From the NCBI GenBank assembly GCA_030696315.1, contig JAUYSM010000105.1, forward strand, positions 1 through 64,000: a DNA stretch of 64,000 nucleotides. The letters are read 5' to 3'. The translations under genes and the position numbers were made by a program. Within the stretch, counting starts at the first letter, position 1; every line of letters begins with the position of its first letter. A model generated the notes under the pieces. That model was not told where the DNA came from. It worked only from the letters and a program-made list of their open reading frames with translations, and searched no databases. Source of the DNA: Pseudohongiella sp. (lineage in GTDB: Bacteria > Pseudomonadota > Gammaproteobacteria > Pseudomonadales > Pseudohongiellaceae). Positions 1 to 7,899 of the stretch are shown piece after piece.

Positions 1-3
1 TCG

Positions 4-960
4 GTGCCGCCTCTCTATCTGATTGATGCGTCCATCTACATTTTTCAGGCGCATTTTTCTCCGCATACGCAGGATTGGTCAACACGGTCTGAGGATCGCA
101 GCGCATTTGTGGGTTTTGCCCGCTTTTTGTTGAGATTCCTGCGCACAACCCAGTTACGCCAATCTGCCTCCGTGGCGGTCGCGTTTGATGAAAGTCTGCA
201 GTCCGGTTTCCGACACAGACTGTATGCGGCCTACAAATCCAATCGTGTGTTACCCGACGATAATCTTGCCCGCCAGTTAAAGGCCTGTGTGGAGTTGTGC
301 ACTGCCTTGGGTGTACCGGCATTTGCAAGCCAGGAATTTGAAGCAGACGACATTATTGGCACATTGAGTGCACGCTGGCGCGCACTCGCAACACACGAAG
401 CGGCTGCCGTAACAATTGTCAGCAGAGATAAAGATTTGTCGCAACTTCTCAACGAACCCGGTGATCGTTTGTGGGATTTTTATGGCGGCATCCGCAAAAA
501 TCGCGAGGACATTTTTAATCACACGGGCATCTGGCCTGAACAGTTTCCTTGTTATATCGGTTTAACGGGCGACAGTATCGATTGCATTCCGGGTGTACCG
601 GGCATTGGACCGGTGGCTGCGCGTGCGCTGCTGCAACAATACAAGAACCTGGATACCGTACTTGCGCATATTGATCAAGTGCCAGCGCTCAAGATACGGG
701 GCGCGCAGCGCTGTGCTGATTTGTTGATGACGCATCAACAACAGGCCTTGTTAAGTCGCACATTAGCAACGATTATTCAGCAGGTCCCCATGGATGAGAG
801 TTTTGCGCAAGTGACCGCGCGTGATCTGCAGCCGCGGCCGCCCGTGATTGAGGCATTTGAGAGTTTGATGAGTACCATGGAAATTCCAACGCAAGAAGTG
901 CGACGACTGATGACTCAGCTTGAGTCAATTAATGTCGGGGGGGAAATGCCAGCCGTATGA
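4..960 (+). CDS. 5'-3' exonuclease / flap endonuclease (PolA N-terminal type)
   Basis: A 318-residue stand-alone 5'-nuclease resembling the N-terminal exonuclease domain of DNA polymerase I and E. coli Xni. Such enzymes cut flapped or 5'-ended DNA using two metal ions. Visible acidic metal-site motifs are LYLIDAS at the N-terminus, FEADDIIGTL near residue 114, VSRDKDLSQL near 140 and TGDSIDCIPGVPGIGP near 190; the last is also the helix-3-turn-helix DNA-binding loop. It is longer than E. coli Xni (about 251 residues). The start is the GTG at base 4, chosen because family members begin a few residues before the LYLIDAS strand; an upstream start outside the window cannot be excluded. The stop overlaps the pdxB start (ATGA), so the two are probably co-translated. 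Confidence 0.85.
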   Translation: MPPLYLIDASIYIFQAHFSPHTQDWSTRSEDRSAFVGFARFLLRFLRTTQLRQSASVAVAFDESLQSGFRHRLYAAYKSNRVLPDDNLARQLKACVELCTALGVPAFASQEFEADDIIGTLSARWRALATHEAAAVTIVSRDKDLSQLLNEPGDRLWDFYGGIRKNREDIFNHTGIWPEQFPCYIGLTGDSIDCIPGVPGIGPVAARALLQQYKNLDTVLAHIDQVPALKIRGAQRCADLLMTHQQQALLSRTLATIIQQVPMDESFAQVTARDLQPRPPVIEAFESLMSTMEIPTQEVRRLMTQLESINVGGEMPAV

Positions 961-2138
961 AAATTGTGGCAGACGAAAACATTATGGCACTGTCAACAAA
1001 GTTGCCCAAAGGCATTGATTGGGTGCTCAAGCCCGGTCGCAGCATTTGTGCAGATGATCTGTTGGATGCTGATGCGCTGCTGGTCAGGTCGATCACCCGG
1101 ATAGATGAGGCCTTACTCAAGGGCTCGTCTGTCAGCTTTGTTGCAACAGCAACCAGTGGCACCGATCATTTGGATTTAGCATGGCTGGCGGCGAATGGTA
1201 TTAAAGTCGCCGATGCTGCCGGCGCCAACGCCAATGCGGTAGCCGAATATGTCCTGGCGGCACTGGCGGAACTGATCCTGGAAGACAATATACCCTTGTG
1301 GGATATGAGGGTATCGGTCATTGGCGTGGGCCATGTGGGTTCAGCGTTGATCAAAAAGTTTGCTGGGCTGGGTATCAAATGCCTGGCGTGTGATCCTTTT
1401 CAGACCTTGCTGCCTGACCATACCTACGTGGCATTGGATGAGGCACTGCAAGCAGACATCATTTGTTTGCATACTCCACTGACCATGCATGGGGAGCATG
1501 CGACTCATCACATGATCGATGCAAGTTGCCTAAAGAGGATCAGTCGTTCAGCCATTCTTGTTAACGCAGGACGCGGCGAGGTCATCGATAATCAGGCCTT
1601 GCTTACTCACCTGCGAGAATATCCGGATCAGCGTGTCATTCTGGATGTCTGGGAGCATGAGCCGCGCCCATCTGCTGAGTTGTTACAGCGCGTTTTTATA
1701 GGTACGCCACATATTGCAGGTTACAGTGTCGAGGCCAAACTGGCTGCAACGCGCTTGGTGGTCAGTGCTTTGATACAACACTTCGACCTGGATAAATTGA
1801 AGTTACCCATGCATAGTTCAAGTGCCATGCGTGTTCATGATCAGCGCTATGAAAGTGAATCGGGTAGTTTGTTGGTGCGAAAAGGAACGGACGAACAAAT
1901 GTTTGCTGGCATCGTCAAGAAGGCATTTTCACCGGGCGCAGTCAGTCGGCGCTTTAAGGACATATATCAGGCGGCCTCTCTCAGTGATGACCCAAAAGCC
2001 TGTGTTGAAGTGTTTGACAGTATTCGCGCGGATATGATTTTGCGTCGTGAGTTTGGGGCAACACATGTTCATGCGGCCGGTTTCAGCCCGCAATTATCTG
2101 CGTGGTTACACGCTGCAGGATTTGTCTTGCAGGCTTGA
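957..2138 (+). CDS. pdxB: Erythronate-4-phosphate dehydrogenase PdxB
   Basis: NAD-dependent oxidation of 4-phospho-D-erythronate, the second step of the DXP-dependent pyridoxal 5'-phosphate pathway; cytosolic. The 393-residue protein is a D-2-hydroxyacid dehydrogenase with the Rossmann motif GVGHVG at 123-128 and the catalytic trio Arg206 (NAGRGEV), Glu235 (WEHEP) and His252 (GTPHIAG), which line up within two residues of E. coli Arg208, Glu237 and His254. The C-terminal third is the PdxB-specific dimerisation domain. The ATG overlaps the stop of the upstream nuclease gene by 4 bp, indicating translational coupling. Confidence 0.96.
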   Translation: MKIVADENIMALSTKLPKGIDWVLKPGRSICADDLLDADALLVRSITRIDEALLKGSSVSFVATATSGTDHLDLAWLAANGIKVADAAGANANAVAEYVLAALAELILEDNIPLWDMRVSVIGVGHVGSALIKKFAGLGIKCLACDPFQTLLPDHTYVALDEALQADIICLHTPLTMHGEHATHHMIDASCLKRISRSAILVNAGRGEVIDNQALLTHLREYPDQRVILDVWEHEPRPSAELLQRVFIGTPHIAGYSVEAKLAATRLVVSALIQHFDLDKLKLPMHSSSAMRVHDQRYESESGSLLVRKGTDEQMFAGIVKKAFSPGAVSRRFKDIYQAASLSDDPKACVEVFDSIRADMILRREFGATHVHAAGFSPQLSAWLHAAGFVLQA

Positions 2139-2154
2139 ACAAGTCAAACCTGCA
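2128..2154. terminator. Possible hairpin at the pdxB stop
   Basis: Six-base arms TGCAGG (2128-2133) and CCTGCA (2149-2154) flank a 15-nt loop and include the pdxB stop codon. No clear T-run follows, so it is only a weak candidate for ending transcription between the convergent pdxB and alaA genes. Confidence 0.25.
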
Positions 2155-2185
2155 GTCCTTGATTGCGCAAACGCATCTTTTATGC

Positions 2186-3406
2186 CTAATAGGTTTGTGC
2201 CCATTTACCAAGAAAGCGTTCAATTTTGCCAATGGCCTGTTGCAAGACATCAACCGTTGGCAGAAACACGACGCGCAAGTGCTGGGTGTCGCTGACGTTG
2301 AACGCACTGCCTTGCACCAGCAATATCTTTTCGCGCTCAAGCAGATCCTGAATAAAGCGTTGATCATCGGCAATGGGATACATTTGCGGATCCAGCTTTG
2401 GAAACATGTAAATAGCGCCTTTGGGTTTTACACAGCTGACACCCGGGATCTGGGTCAACATATTCCAGGCAATATCGCGCTGCTCTCGTAATCGTCCACC
2501 AGGCATGATCAATTCGTTAATGCTTTGATACCCGCCCAAGGCAGTTTGCACCGCAAACTGAGCTGGGACATTGGCACACAATCGCATGTTGGACAGAATT
2601 TCCAGTCCCTCAATGTAATTGCTGGCCTTTTCTTTGGCACCACTCAGAATCATCCAGCCCGAGCGGAAGCCGGCCAGTCGATAGGACTTGGACAGTCCGT
2701 TAAAAGTCACAATAAACAGGTCGTCACACAGCGATGCAATCGGGGTATGAACCGCATCTTCGTACAGAATTTTGCTGTAAATTTCATCAGAGAAGATGAT
2801 CAGACCATGTTTTCTGGCCAGCCGGATGATATCCAGCAACAGGTCCTGACTGTAAACGGCTCCCGTCGGATTGTTAGGGTTGATGATCACAATAGCGCGC
2901 GTTTTGGAGGTGATCTTCTTTTCGATATCTTTGATATCTGGAAACCAGTCTGCGGCTTCGTCGCACACATAATGCACGGGGGTGCCGCCGCCCAGGCTGA
3001 CAGCTGCCGTCCAAAGCGGGTAATCTGGCGCGGGCACCAGCACTTCGTCACCGTTATTCAGCAGCGCCTGCATCGCCATCACGATTAACTCGCTGACGCC
3101 GTTGCCGAGATAAATATCATCGATATCCACGCCATCAATGCCAAGTTGTTGGCATTCTTGCATAATCGCTTTGCGTGCCGAAAACAGACCTTTGGAATCG
3201 CTGTAACCTTGGGCATTGGACAGGTTGCGGATAACATCCTGGATAATCTCATCCGGTGCTTCAAACCCGAAAGCGGCCGGGTTGCCTATATTCAACTTGA
3301 GAATTCGGTTGCCTTCTTCCTCCAGCCGTTTGGCTTCTTCGAGGACAGGGCCGCGGATGTCGTAACAGACTTTTGCCAGTTTGTCCGACTGTCTGATCTT
3401 TTTCAT
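2186..3406 (-). CDS. alaA: Alanine aminotransferase AlaA (YfbQ family)
   Basis: PLP-dependent class I/II aminotransferase making alanine from pyruvate and glutamate. The 406 residues match E. coli AlaA (405) in length. Visible features are the N-terminal LKLNIGNPAAFGF segment, NPNNPTGAVYS at about 176-186, SDEIYSKILYED at about 207-217, and the Schiff-base Lys240 in LSKSYRLAGFRSGW. The protein keeps the AlaA-type N-terminus (KIRQSDKLAKVCYDIRGPV). It is transcribed away from msrB. The minus-strand ATG at 3406 is followed directly by the family-typical MKKIRQSDKL sequence, supporting the start. Confidence 0.94.
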   Translation of the reverse strand: MKKIRQSDKLAKVCYDIRGPVLEEAKRLEEEGNRILKLNIGNPAAFGFEAPDEIIQDVIRNLSNAQGYSDSKGLFSARKAIMQECQQLGIDGVDIDDIYLGNGVSELIVMAMQALLNNGDEVLVPAPDYPLWTAAVSLGGGTPVHYVCDEAADWFPDIKDIEKKITSKTRAIVIINPNNPTGAVYSQDLLLDIIRLARKHGLIIFSDEIYSKILYEDAVHTPIASLCDDLFIVTFNGLSKSYRLAGFRSGWMILSGAKEKASNYIEGLEILSNMRLCANVPAQFAVQTALGGYQSINELIMPGGRLREQRDIAWNMLTQIPGVSCVKPKGAIYMFPKLDPQMYPIADDQRFIQDLLEREKILLVQGSAFNVSDTQHLRVVFLPTVDVLQQAIGKIERFLGKWAQTY

Positions 3407-3441
3407 GGTGCTGATTCCGGGATGTGCGCTGAGGGCCGATA

Positions 3442-3494
3442 TTGTAAACTGCCGGTGGAAAAATGATAGTGGAGTGCCTGGCCCGAAAACGGGC
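3442..3494 (+). promoter_or_regulatory. Candidate msrB promoter and short leader hairpin
   Basis: TTGTAA (3442-3447), 17-bp spacer, GATAGT (3465-3470), followed by a hairpin with GCCCG/CGGGC arms and an AAAA loop at 3481-3494, about 40 nt before the msrB ATG. The -10 matches the consensus in four of six positions only. Confidence 0.3.
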
Positions 3495-3535
3495 TTGTTA
3501 CTGTATCCGAAACATCAGCGTGGAGTGTTGTAGCT

Positions 3536-3931
3536 ATGTCGAAGCAGGTCAATGATATTAAAGAAAGTTTGCGTGAAAAACTTGATCCTCAAACTTATCG
3601 GATTGTGTGCGAGTGTGGCACCGAGCCTGCGTTTACCGGCAAGTATTGGGATTGTAAAACACCGGGCATCTATCACTGCGTGGTGTGTGAAAGTGCCTTG
3701 TTTGATTCAGAAACCAAATATGACTCAGGTTCGGGCTGGCCCAGCTATTACACGCCGGTCTCAGACGGCGCTTTAAAGGAGCGTATTGATAATGCCCACG
3801 GCATGATCAGAACCGAGGTGGTCTGCGCGCAATGTGAAGCTCATTTGGGCCATGTTTTTAATGACGGTCCTCCGCCAACCGGACTGCGTTACTGCATAAA
3901 TTCTGCGGCATTGGAGTTGAAACCAAGCTGA
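3536..3931 (+). CDS. msrB: Peptide-methionine (R)-S-oxide reductase MsrB
   Basis: Reduces methionine R-sulfoxide in proteins, with thioredoxin as reductant. The 131-residue protein has the structural zinc site Cys48/Cys51 and Cys97/Cys100, and the catalytic Cys120 in RYCINSAAL; the [10 protein letters not shown] and [18 protein letters not shown] signatures are intact. Length is normal for the zinc-containing MsrB class. The stop codon overlaps the start of the next gene by one base (TGATG), so the outer-membrane-like protein downstream is probably translated from the same transcript. Confidence 0.96.
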   Translation: MSKQVNDIKESLREKLDPQTYRIVCECGTEPAFTGKYWDCKTPGIYHCVVCESALFDSETKYDSGSGWPSYYTPVSDGALKERIDNAHGMIRTEVVCAQCEAHLGHVFNDGPPPTGLRYCINSAALELKPS

Positions 3932-4734
3932 TGAAATGTGTGGGCGGGTCTGTCAAGGCGCTGATCCTGGTGGCGGCAAGTGTGTCATACAGTGCCGCTC
4001 TGCAGGCCCAGAGTGCGGTGGATACGGCTGCTGGTATCACTCAGAGTTCTACCATCGGCATGTATTACAGTCGGGGTCTTTATGGCCAGGATGCTGCCAC
4101 CAGGGTGCGCTATTTGCCCTATACGCATGAACTCTCTTTCAGTGGCTGGCGTTTGAAAGGCAGTATCCCCGTACTGGAGATTGATGGACCTGGCAATGTG
4201 CTGATTGATGTTGGAAACGTAGGTGGGCGCAGTGCGGCCACCGTCTCTGAACGGGGTGTGGGTGACGCCACAATCAGTGCGACTTATGAATGGCCCGCAT
4301 TGTCAGCCGGTTTGCCTTTTTTTGATGTCACTGTAGATTTGAAGCTGCCACTGGCAGATGAGCGCAAGGGGCTGGGCACAGGTCGGCCCGATTTAGGTAT
4401 TCAAGTGGACGCCTATTATGTGCTGGGTCAGGTCAATGTATTTGCTTCTGTGGGTTACCGATACCGCCATCGCTCCCCGGTATACGAGCAACTGAATGAC
4501 TCGGTAAATATTTCAGTGGGCGCGAGTCGCTCATTGTCAGAAAATGTTCAGGCCGGGCTGATTTATGATTACCGTGAGGCTGCGTCAGCTTTCAGCGGCG
4601 ATACACATGAACTCATACCCTATATTTCCTGGACGATTCAGACTAACTGGAGCCTGATGATGTACATGGTAGAGGGCTCAACGCAAGATAGCGCCGACAA
4701 AGCAATCGGGGTGCAGTTGACGCGTCGATGGTGA
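3931..4734 (+). CDS. Predicted outer-membrane beta-barrel protein, function unknown
   Basis: A 267-residue exported protein. The first 25 or so residues form a signal peptide ending near LQAQSA. The remainder is rich in alternating aromatic and small residues, contains GVGDATISATYEW and a DVTVDLKLPLADERKGLGTGRPDLG stretch of the type found in the phenol-degradation/'transporter' outer-membrane family (Phenol_MetA_deg-like), and ends in a C-terminal Trp as barrels recognised by BAM usually do. Substrate cannot be inferred. The start overlaps the msrB stop by one base. An inverted repeat containing its TGA stop follows. Confidence 0.7.
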   Translation: MKCVGGSVKALILVAASVSYSAALQAQSAVDTAAGITQSSTIGMYYSRGLYGQDAATRVRYLPYTHELSFSGWRLKGSIPVLEIDGPGNVLIDVGNVGGRSAATVSERGVGDATISATYEWPALSAGLPFFDVTVDLKLPLADERKGLGTGRPDLGIQVDAYYVLGQVNVFASVGYRYRHRSPVYEQLNDSVNISVGASRSLSENVQAGLIYDYREAASAFSGDTHELIPYISWTIQTNWSLMMYMVEGSTQDSADKAIGVQLTRRW

Positions 4735-4756
4735 CACCAGATTTGATCTGGTGTCA
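4732..4756. terminator. Bidirectional hairpin formed from two convergent stop codons
   Basis: A perfect 11-bp inverted repeat: TGACACCAGAT (4732-4742), loop TTG, ATCTGGTGTCA (4746-4756). The outermost three bases of each arm are the TGA stops of the plus-strand barrel gene and the minus-strand Gly-rich membrane protein. The strong short-loop stem suggests bidirectional termination or mRNA 3'-end protection, but neither side has a long T-run. Confidence 0.6.
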
Positions 4757-5617
4757 GATTCTCATCGGTTGCGGCCGTGCTGGCGCGATGGATGCGCGGT
4801 CTACAGCGGGCCGCATGCGCTGAAATGGCGGAAGTTCCGGGCGCTGCACACGCTCGGTATTCTGGCGAGGATCTGGCTGATTCGTTTCCGTCACGATCTC
4901 GGGTAACTCTTCTGCATTGCTGGCTGCCAGCGAGGGTTGTTGTGTCAGCTCAGGCTGCTGAATCTCGGGCAGGGAGGCTGCAGGTTCTGGTGCCAGAATG
5001 ACAGGTATCTGCACACTTATCTCCAGCCGTGGCGACTCAATGGGCAATTCCGTGGACACCCCATTTGATACCCCACTCGACGCCCCATTCGACACATCAG
5101 GCGTATTCACAAGCTCCAATAACTGACGCATATACAATGAAGGTACCGAACTATCTTCATCCAATATGCGCAGTGCATCGGGTTCGCCAGGGAAAACCAG
5201 TGATTCGTCAAGAAAGGGGTCTTGCGGTGGATTACGCTGAATTTCGATCAATGGCGCAATCTCTGCAGGTATTGAGGCCATTTCCTGCTCGCGAGTTAAC
5301 CACGGGGCAGGCCAGCCATCTTGGGATTCAATCGTTGTTGGATTTTCTTCCAGGTCTCTATCATCCGTGTCTGCTTCGCTAAAGAAGGGGGAGGGGCCTC
5401 CGGTGCCACCAAAACCACTGTCTCCGGGGACGCCGCTCTTTCCTGTGCCCCCCATGCCACTGCCTTGGTCTTCGCCACCGCCGCCATTGAGTACGCCACC
5501 ATTGATAAGAATGGTGCCGATGCTGTTGGTCGCCATCAGCAAACTGCACAGAAATAGCACCAAGGCCATCAGGATGGCGATTGGGTAACGTCGCAGTGCC
5601 AAAATAGCTCTAGGCAT
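4754..5617 (-). CDS. Gly-rich single-pass membrane protein, partner of the DUF6502 gene
   Basis: 287 residues from the ATG at 5617, chosen because it overlaps the upstream DUF6502 stop by 8 bp; an in-frame start further upstream (to 5716) would lie deep inside that gene. A hydrophobic segment at about 11-30 is followed by a Gly-rich stretch (NGGGGEDQGSGMGGTGK, then GFGGTGG, about 44-74) and a long acidic, Pro-rich, low-complexity region with a three-copy VSNG-type repeat. The C-terminus is basic and Pro-rich (RPAVDRASIAPARPQPMRI). From general knowledge, DUF6502 genes are often followed by a DUF5666 protein with a similar GGTG stretch; no DUF5666 beta domain can be recognised here. Function unknown. 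Confidence 0.65.
   Translation of the reverse strand: MPRAILALRRYPIAILMALVLFLCSLLMATNSIGTILINGGVLNGGGGEDQGSGMGGTGKSGVPGDSGFGGTGGPSPFFSEADTDDRDLEENPTTIESQDGWPAPWLTREQEMASIPAEIAPLIEIQRNPPQDPFLDESLVFPGEPDALRILDEDSSVPSLYMRQLLELVNTPDVSNGASSGVSNGVSTELPIESPRLEISVQIPVILAPEPAASLPEIQQPELTQQPSLAASNAEELPEIVTETNQPDPRQNTERVQRPELPPFQRMRPAVDRASIAPARPQPMRI
5058..5093. repeat. Three-copy 12-bp tandem repeat inside the Gly-rich protein gene
   Basis: Three adjacent 12-bp units, ACCCCATTTGAT, ACCCCACTCGAC and GCCCCATTCGAC, encode on the minus strand the four-residue repeat VSNG/ASSG/VSNG. The units have diverged, mostly at third positions, so the repeat is coding and not recent. Confidence 0.7.
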
Positions 5618-6527
5618 GATCTGATTCCTGGTCTGCACCGGTCTGGGTTGACGCATGGTCTGGGATTGACCGGGCTGACGTTTTTTCCTGCCAGTTATTG
5701 TAGTGGAAAACACCAAAATTCATACGATAAATTGCCTGATCATTTCCGTCGTCTGCTTGTTGCAACTGCAATGCTCGACGATTCATTTCAACAAGCGCAG
5801 TCATACCCACTTGGGCCGCCAGATTATGTAGTTCCTGTAATGATTCCGGGCTCAATTTATCGTAGTAAACACTGCGATCAAAAAAAGCCGGCTGTTTACC
5901 CATGATGTTATGGGTGCCAGCATTGAGATGATCCTGAATATTTTTGCCGAAAAAAAACAATTTTTCGTCAACGCCTTTGTCCGGGGTAAAAGCACCTGTG
6001 TTGAGCACCACCCTGTCTTGTTCGTCCTGATGCGCGATGCCAAGTCGAATCCACTCGTCCAGCAGCACTCGTGGCCTGATATCCTGACGGCAGACACGCT
6101 CGACGAGATCATCAAAGCTGACCTGATCAGGATTGCTTGATGGACTTCTGAGTGGTAGTGGCAAGGGAAGCCCGTCTGATCCTCTGAATTGATCCAGCCC
6201 GAGCCAGTAGGCAATACATTGCGCACCTACAGAAATTGATCGGGGGGCGGCTGTTGTAGCCGATTCTTCCGAGCGTAAACGTTTGACGTCTTTGCGATGA
6301 ACACCCGTCAGCAGCGTGATACGACTATCGGACTGGCGCCTTTCATCCATTGCATTTTCGCTGTCCGCAACTTCTACGTACATGGCTTTGAGCAGATTGA
6401 TCAAATACGGATATGACACTTGAAAGTGCAACATCATGCGCACGATGGGGCGCAGGATTTTACGCAGCGCAATAATCAGTGCGTCAGGTGCCTGGCCGGG
6501 GACATCGTTGTGATCGTGAGAATTCAT
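5610..6527 (-). CDS. DUF6502 family protein, possible DNA-binding regulator
   Basis: 305 residues from the ATG at 6527. An in-frame GTG at 6563 would add 12 residues but lies inside a perfect-armed palindrome, so the ATG is preferred. The N-terminal part matches the DUF6502 pattern I recall: LRKILRPIVRMMLHFQVSYPYLINLLKAMYVEVA, followed by RQSDSRITLLTGVHRKDVKRLR at about 64-85. The latter reads like a helix-turn-helix (SRITLLTGVHRKDVKRL). The rest is helical and without recognised motifs. It overlaps the next gene by 8 bp. Two matching palindromes lie just upstream, between it and the divergent hydrolase gene, consistent with autoregulation, which is inference. No experimental function is known to me. 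Confidence 0.75.
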   Translation of the reverse strand: MNSHDHNDVPGQAPDALIIALRKILRPIVRMMLHFQVSYPYLINLLKAMYVEVADSENAMDERRQSDSRITLLTGVHRKDVKRLRSEESATTAAPRSISVGAQCIAYWLGLDQFRGSDGLPLPLPLRSPSSNPDQVSFDDLVERVCRQDIRPRVLLDEWIRLGIAHQDEQDRVVLNTGAFTPDKGVDEKLFFFGKNIQDHLNAGTHNIMGKQPAFFDRSVYYDKLSPESLQELHNLAAQVGMTALVEMNRRALQLQQADDGNDQAIYRMNFGVFHYNNWQEKTSARSIPDHASTQTGADQESDHA

Positions 6528-6546
6528 GCCAAGAGTATAGCCAGAG

Positions 6547-6563
6547 GTGGGAATTAATCCCAC
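6547..6563. promoter_or_regulatory. Operator-like palindrome, left copy
   Basis: GTGGGAATTAATCCCAC: 6-bp perfect arms GTGGGA/TCCCAC around an ATTAA centre. It lies 20 bp before the ATG of the DUF6502 gene, next to a minus-strand TATACT that could be its -10 box, so a bound protein would block that promoter. Confidence 0.7.
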
Positions 6564-6598
6564 ATATATTTATGGGTGAATACACGCCTGCTATTGAC

Positions 6599-6615
6599 GT
6601 GGGAATAATTCCCAC
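6599..6615. promoter_or_regulatory. Operator-like palindrome, right copy
   Basis: GTGGGAATAATTCCCAC, a perfect 17-bp palindrome (8-bp arms, central A). Its centre (6607) is 52 bp from that of the left copy (6555), almost exactly five helical turns, so both sites face the same side of the DNA. It lies 38 bp upstream of the divergent hydrolase start. Confidence 0.75.
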
Positions 6616-6653
6616 CTACTATCCAAGCGTAGCAAGATCAATAAGGTAGAGAA

Positions 6654-7664
6654 ATGTTTGCGCGATTTAGGGATGAGAATGCAACGATTTCCACGGGACA
6701 TTCATTTGCCCCGGGTTTTCTGCCGTCTGATCATGTGCATGATCAGCAATCACCAAATCCGTCATCTGAGCAACTAAACAGTTCGACGCTGGATCGTGTG
6801 GACATTCTGGCGCTGGACGATGGGCGACAGTTAGCGTGGAGTGAGTACGGGCATCGTCATGGCTATCCTCTCATTTACCTGCACCGCGAAGCTGGGTCGC
6901 GCATCGAAGCAAAACTCCTGCATGAGTCCGCATGTGCTGCAGGTTTCAGGCTCATTGCAGTTGACCGGCCAGGCATAGGTTACTCAGATTTCAAATCTCT
7001 CAATGCTATCGACGAGCTGGTTGTGGACTATGAGCAGCTGATCCGGCATTTGGGCTTGAAGCATGTTGGCTTGGTCAGTTGGGGCGCAGGCAGCTTATTG
7101 GCGATGGAACTTGCCAGACATCTGAAAAGCAGGATCAGCATTGTAAATCTGATTTCACCTCAGCGTTCACACATGCACTTGCCCGGCATAAAAATAGTAC
7201 GCGGGTCCTTCAAATTGGGCATTCGATTGCTGTTGTCCGTCAGGTCGCGAAAAATGAAGGCTGGGGAGATCGAGTACTTTTTACGGTGGCGCGAGCAGTT
7301 GTGTTACGCGGACAGAAAGCAGCTTGATAACCCTTGGGTCAGTTCTCTGTTAATCGACGTTGCCCGGCAATCACTTCGACAGGGTACCGCAGGCGCGGCT
7401 CAAGACCTGGCGCTCAGTTTGTATCAAAACTCCATGGCTGTGGAGGGGATATCTATCCCTGTGCATGACTGGTCTGATAATTCAGAAGCAAGTGCGAATC
7501 AGGGGGTTGATAAAAGGCAGGTGAACAACGGACTTTTATTTTATCGCCATTACATCAAGCGGCAGGGCAAATTGTTTATCAACCGCTCTGCCGCCGATAT
7601 TTTTAACGTTGCGAGACAATCGCTTGCGCTCAGCCCTGTTGTCTGCGACCCACAACACCGCTGA
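6654..7664 (+). CDS. Alpha/beta-hydrolase fold protein, probably degenerate
   Basis: 336 residues. After an unusual N-terminal extension of about 45 residues comes an alpha/beta-hydrolase core: DDGRQLAWSEYGHRHGYPLIYLH, then DRPGIGYSD (the common DRPGYGxSD element), then a nucleophile elbow LVSWGAG. The first Gly of the GxSxG elbow is replaced by Leu, the oxyanion loop reads HREAGSR in place of HGxPGSR, and no GGHF-like catalytic His segment can be found near the C-terminus, which instead reads KLFINRSAADIFNV. Catalysis is therefore doubtful. It is divergent from the DUF6502 operon and shares its double-palindrome promoter. A purine-rich AGGTAGAG precedes the ATG. Its 3' end overlaps the DUF6316 gene by 35 bp. 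Confidence 0.7.
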   Translation: MFARFRDENATISTGHSFAPGFLPSDHVHDQQSPNPSSEQLNSSTLDRVDILALDDGRQLAWSEYGHRHGYPLIYLHREAGSRIEAKLLHESACAAGFRLIAVDRPGIGYSDFKSLNAIDELVVDYEQLIRHLGLKHVGLVSWGAGSLLAMELARHLKSRISIVNLISPQRSHMHLPGIKIVRGSFKLGIRLLLSVRSRKMKAGEIEYFLRWREQLCYADRKQLDNPWVSSLLIDVARQSLRQGTAGAAQDLALSLYQNSMAVEGISIPVHDWSDNSEASANQGVDKRQVNNGLLFYRHYIKRQGKLFINRSAADIFNVARQSLALSPVVCDPQHR

Positions 7665-7899
7665 TACGAAAGTGTGGTTTCACGCTGACCAGCGACTCTT
7701 GTTGAATCTGATGTAATTCTTGTACAAATTTGGTCAGCATCAGTTCCGCTTCGTCGCGGTATCTGAAAGGCCCTACATCTTTGCCTTCTCTGGTTTTGAA
7801 GTACCAGAGTCCTGTTCGACTGAACACCCTCTCGGAACGTTTGTAATCAGCATTTTTGTTATCTGTCAGGCGGTGCTGCTGCGAGTTGTAATCGAACAT
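7630..7899 (-). CDS. DUF6316 family protein
   Basis: A small cytosolic protein of 89 residues from the ATG at 7899, chosen for the GGAG eight bases before it; an in-frame ATG at 7938 would add 13 residues. The core RTGLWYFKTREGKDVGPFRYRDEAELMLTKFV matches the pattern of the DUF6316 family (WYF-TREG--GPF--EA). The family is found in Pseudomonas-like bacteria and has no known function. Its 3' end is antisense to the end of the hydrolase gene. Confidence 0.7.
   Translation of the reverse strand: MFDYNSQQHRLTDNKNADYKRSERVFSRTGLWYFKTREGKDVGPFRYRDEAELMLTKFVQELHQIQQESLVSVKPHFRISGVVGRRQQG

Noticed and set aside
2525-3088. A 187-codon plus-strand ORF inside alaA
   Set aside because: It is antisense to a well-conserved gene and shows no recognisable protein features.
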